From JBGPIK01 sp041484845 (GTDB taxonomy: Bacteria; Desulfobacterota; Binatia; UBA9968): DNA of 7,783 nucleotides. The notes beneath the pieces were generated by a model. It was not told the DNA's origin, made no database searches, and saw only the letters and a program-made list of their open reading frames with translations. The position numbers were made by a program, and so were the translations under genes. Positions 5,384 to 7,783 of this stretch are shown piece after piece (position 1 is the stretch's first letter; each line of letters starts with the position of its first letter). The stretch is taken from the NCBI GenBank assembly GCA_041484845.1, contig JBGPIK010000326.1, positions 1-7,783 of the forward strand, read 5' to 3'.

Positions 5384-5560
5384 TAGCAGGTTGTTGAAAG
5401 CCAATGATTGCAGGCTGCTCAAAAAGATCTCAGAGGCCAGGCGCGCACGATTTGAACCTTTTAACGTTTTGAACGCTTTGAACAGTTCCACTTGTGCAGT
5501 ACGTTGGAGCGAGGCGATTGAGCGCAACGAAGCCTATGAGGGTTTTTCAGCAGCGTGATA
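5384..5560 (-). repeat. Dispersed element copy B (177 bp), inverted relative to copy A
   Basis: The reverse complement aligns with 1230-1407: the 30-bp core at 5408-5437 is identical, and both ends are conserved. Here the ends are TAGCAGGTTGTTGAAAG (from 5384) and GTTTTTCAGCAGCGTGATA (to 5560). The middle (5438-5514) differs from copy A and contains a short tandem repeat, TTTGAACNN in about four units (5451-5485, second unit imperfect). The element starts 5 bp after the export gene stop and ends just before the ribosome binding site of the next gene, so it fills the intergenic gap inside the presumed operon. It would be transcribed and could act as an RNA structure, but that is not shown. Confidence 0.75.
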
Positions 5561-5566
5561 GAGGAG
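5561..5566 (+). promoter_or_regulatory. Ribosome binding site deciding the chain-length protein start
   Basis: GAGGAG lies 7 nt before GTG 5574, normal spacing, but only 1 nt before the in-frame GTG 5568. This favours GTG 5574 as the start. The site begins on the base immediately after repeat element copy B. Confidence 0.6.
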
Positions 5567-5573
5567 AGTGCCT

Positions 5574-7115
5574 GTGAATGCAATCCCCGAGCTCGATATT
5601 TCTAATATTCTAAGCAATTTATATCGCCGAAAGGCGTTGATCGTGAGCGTGTTTCTAGTGGTTTCGGCCCTTAGCATCTATTTGTCCGCGATTCTTCCGG
5701 AGATTTACCGCTCCAGCACGCTGATTCTGGTTACGCCTCAGAGGGTCCCTTCGTCTTTTGTTACTTCAACCGTAACGAGCGATGTTACTCAGCGGATGCA
5801 GTCGATTGCGCAAGAAATTTTGAGTCGGACTCGTTTAGAAAAGATCATCCAGGAGTTCAACCTTTACGCGGCAAGCGCTAAGACCAGCAACGCGGAAGAT
5901 CGGGTTGAAAGACTGCGCAAGATGATCAAGATCGATTTTCGGCAAAACAACGCGTTTCAGCTCGCGTTTGATAATGAGAGTCCCGAAAAAGCGAAAGATG
6001 TAACTAATCGCCTGGCCTCCCTGTTTATTGACGAAAACTTGCAGGTTCGGGAACAACAGGCGATGGGAACCAAGTCTTTTATAACGGCTGAGGCGGAAAG
6101 GCTGCGCAAGGAATTAGAAGAGCAAGAAATCGTCGTCAACCAGTTTAAAGCGGCTCATCGGTACGAATTACCGGATCAGCTTGATACGAATTTACGGACT
6201 CTGGAACAGGTCCGGCGCGAACTCGAAGCCAGCAATCAGCGGTTGTCTTCGCTCCAGGAACGTAAGGGAATTCTACAAAAACAATTGGTTGAATCCGACA
6301 TATTGGGCTTCGATCTCCTGGGTGTTTCGCTCGGTGCTCCACTTGCGGACAGCGGCACACAAAATCCACGGCTCGAGATAAAGAAGAGAGAACTTGAAAC
6401 GCTACTGCAATCGTACAGCAACAAACATCCGGATGTTGTGCGTCTGAGGAAAGAAATCCAGATGCTCGAAGCTGAGAAGAAAGAGCTTCCCGCGAATAGT
6501 GGATCAAGCTCTGCAAAAACGCCGAGTGTTAATCCGCTGAAACAAGTTCTTCAAACTCAGATCAGCGACATCGACGCGGAGATTCAGACTCTCCGTTCGC
6601 AGCATGAACGTCTTCGCGGTCAGATCGGCACCGTTCAGGGGCACGTCGATAATACTTCGCTCAACGGTATCGAACTCTCTAAGATTAGCCGTGGTTATGA
6701 GATCACGCTGCGCAAGTATCAAGATTTATTGGCGAAAAGCCTTGAATCAGAGCTTTCGGAAAACATGGAGAAGAAACAAAAAGGCGAGCAGTTTCAAATT
6801 CTTGATCCGGCAAACTTCCCTTTGAGACCGCTGCGGCCGAACCGTCCCATGATTATTCTCATTGGACTCGTGGCGGGTTTGGCCGGCGGTGTCGGACTGG
6901 CGTTCATATGGGACAATCTTGATACCTCTTTTAAGCGCGGCGATGAGCTTGCCGGTTATGTCAATATTCCTTTGCTCGCGACGATCCCGGCTCTAGTCAC
7001 TCGCGGCACCGTTTTAGACGAGCGACGCGCCCAGGGAATGCTCGTTTTTGCATCGATCGCTATCCTGGCCGTGGGACTCGTGTGTGTCCGGCTGTTCGGC
7101 CCCATGTACTTCTAA
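5574..7115 (+). CDS. Wzz-type polysaccharide chain-length determinant, XrtA-locus type
   Basis: An inner-membrane protein of 513 residues that would control polymer length and link the inner-membrane machinery to the outer-membrane exporter. Residues about 5-60 form the Wzz domain with the first membrane segment (ALIVSVFLVVSALSIYLSAIL, 21-41). A large periplasmic part follows with Glu/Lys/Arg-rich coiled coils at about 165-235, 265-305 and 320-360, and then the membrane-proximal region ending in a Pro-rich stretch (PANFPLRPLRPNRP, 412-425). The second membrane segment is about 426-445 and a third is near the C-terminus (about 489-507). There is no C-terminal Walker-type tyrosine kinase domain, as in the stand-alone chain-length proteins of PEP-CTERM loci (about 500 residues). 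The start is set at GTG 5574 by ribosome binding site spacing; GTG 5568 would add two residues. The next gene begins 6 bp after the stop. Confidence 0.9.
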   Translation: MNAIPELDISNILSNLYRRKALIVSVFLVVSALSIYLSAILPEIYRSSTLILVTPQRVPSSFVTSTVTSDVTQRMQSIAQEILSRTRLEKIIQEFNLYAASAKTSNAEDRVERLRKMIKIDFRQNNAFQLAFDNESPEKAKDVTNRLASLFIDENLQVREQQAMGTKSFITAEAERLRKELEEQEIVVNQFKAAHRYELPDQLDTNLRTLEQVRRELEASNQRLSSLQERKGILQKQLVESDILGFDLLGVSLGAPLADSGTQNPRLEIKKRELETLLQSYSNKHPDVVRLRKEIQMLEAEKKELPANSGSSSAKTPSVNPLKQVLQTQISDIDAEIQTLRSQHERLRGQIGTVQGHVDNTSLNGIELSKISRGYEITLRKYQDLLAKSLESELSENMEKKQKGEQFQILDPANFPLRPLRPNRPMIILIGLVAGLAGGVGLAFIWDNLDTSFKRGDELAGYVNIPLLATIPALVTRGTVLDERRAQGMLVFASIAILAVGLVCVRLFGPMYF

Positions 7116-7121
7116 ATCACG

Positions 7122-7783
7122 ATGGATCAACTTTACCAATCACACTTCGGGCTGACTAACGCTCCGTTCAATATTACCCCCGATCCAGGCTTTCTTTATC
7201 TCAGCACGAGCCACCGAGAAGCCTTGGCACAGCTCTCCTACGGTATTAGAGCGCGCAAAGGATTCGTTGTATTGACCGGCGAGGTGGGAACGGGGAAAAC
7301 AACGCTTATCCACTCGCTCTTGAACGAACTTGCCGAGGGAACGCACACGGCTCTGGTATTCAGTACGGTGGTTACACCGGTCGATTTGTTGCGTTACGTT
7401 TGTGAAGAATTCAAGCTTGTTGAGCTGAGGCAGGCCCGCGCAGAACTGCATGATTATCTCGTCTTGCTCAATGAATTCTTGTTAGAAAAATATCGCTGTG
7501 GAGACAATTGCGTTCTCATTATTGACGAGGCGCAGAACTTGAGCGCGGAGGTGCTCGAGGCTGTTCGCGTGTTGTCGAACTTTGAAACGTCGACCGACAA
7601 ATTGCTGCAAATCCTCCTTGTGGGCCAACCGGAGTTATCGACGCGACTCAATACACTTGAGCTGCGGCAACTGAAACAACGTGTCACTCTGCGCCATCAC
7701 CTGCGGGCGCTTAGCGTTAAAGAATGTCAGGAGTATATCACCAGTCGGTTGCGGAAAGCCGGCGGCAGTCCGGCCATTTTTAC
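7122..7783 (+). CDS. AAA ATPase, ExeA/GspA-like, exopolysaccharide-locus type (partial, 3' end outside window)
   Basis: The frame stays open from ATG 7122 to the window end, giving 220 complete codons. The protein begins MDQLYQSHFGLTNAPFNITP, typical of the ExeA/GspA-like 'putative secretion ATPase' family that occurs in PEP-CTERM/XrtA loci. Walker A is GEVGTGKT (53-60), Walker B is VLIIDEAQ (131-138), and the sensor-like strand is ILLVGQPEL (164-172). An RVTLRHHL segment (187-194) holds candidate arginine-finger residues. It is cytoplasmic as far as visible. Full-length relatives often add a C-terminal domain beyond this point. The start follows the chain-length stop by 6 bp with no good ribosome binding site, suggesting coupled translation. 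Its role in polysaccharide export or assembly is inferred from context; the family's biochemical job is poorly known. A transposition-type ATPase is less likely given the neighbours. Confidence 0.88.
   Translation, partial: MDQLYQSHFGLTNAPFNITPDPGFLYLSTSHREALAQLSYGIRARKGFVVLTGEVGTGKTTLIHSLLNELAEGTHTALVFSTVVTPVDLLRYVCEEFKLVELRQARAELHDYLVLLNEFLLEKYRCGDNCVLIIDEAQNLSAEVLEAVRVLSNFETSTDKLLQILLVGQPELSTRLNTLELRQLKQRVTLRHHLRALSVKECQEYITSRLRKAGGSPAIF

Noticed and set aside
7122..7783. Transposition helper ATPase (TniB/IstB-like), implying a mobile element
   Set aside because: The N-terminus and motifs fit the ExeA-like family of exopolysaccharide loci, it is tightly linked to the chain-length gene, and no transposase is present.

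Overview
This window reads as part of a chromosomal exopolysaccharide locus of the XrtA/EpsH (exosortase, PEP-CTERM-associated) type from a Gram-negative, two-membrane bacterium. The evidence is an outer-membrane polysaccharide export lipoprotein, a Wzz-type chain-length protein without a kinase domain, an ExeA/GspA-like AAA ATPase, a large predicted outer-membrane beta-barrel protein and a sigma-54-dependent two-component pair. The exosortase itself is not in the window, so the XrtA assignment rests on family resemblance and neighbourhood. Base composition is moderate by eye. Several dispersed non-coding repeats are of kinds I associate from memory with uncultured Deltaproteobacteria-like, NC10, Rokubacteria or Binatota genomes; that taxonomic guess is weak.

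Layout, all genes on the + strand: 1-116, upstream region with a candidate sigma-54 promoter; 117-1232, soluble PAS histidine kinase; 1233-1657, gene-free region packed with dispersed repeats; 1658-3040, NtrC-family response regulator; 3003-4361, secreted beta-barrel protein overlapping the regulator by 38 bp; 4362-4772, gene-free region with a REP-like hairpin, a degenerate heptamer array, several dyads and a second candidate sigma-54 promoter; 4773-5378, polysaccharide export lipoprotein; 5379-5573, a second copy of the repeat element seen after the kinase, inverted; 5574-7115, chain-length protein; 7122-7783, AAA ATPase running off the window end.

Working model (inference): the kinase phosphorylates the regulator, which activates sigma-54 RNA polymerase at promoters such as 37-52 and 4700-4715. 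This would couple the signalling pair to the export/chain-length/ATPase operon, with the beta-barrel protein tied to the regulator by translational overlap.

I found no CRISPR array, tRNA, rRNA, integrase or transposase gene. The most unusual content is non-coding. Two roughly 180-bp elements with inverted-repeat ends and TA termini lie in opposite orientation in two intergenic regions, have nearly equal length, and differ in their middles. There is also a 7-bp-phased pyrimidine-rich array and a REP-like hairpin. I do not see a clearly undescribed protein system.
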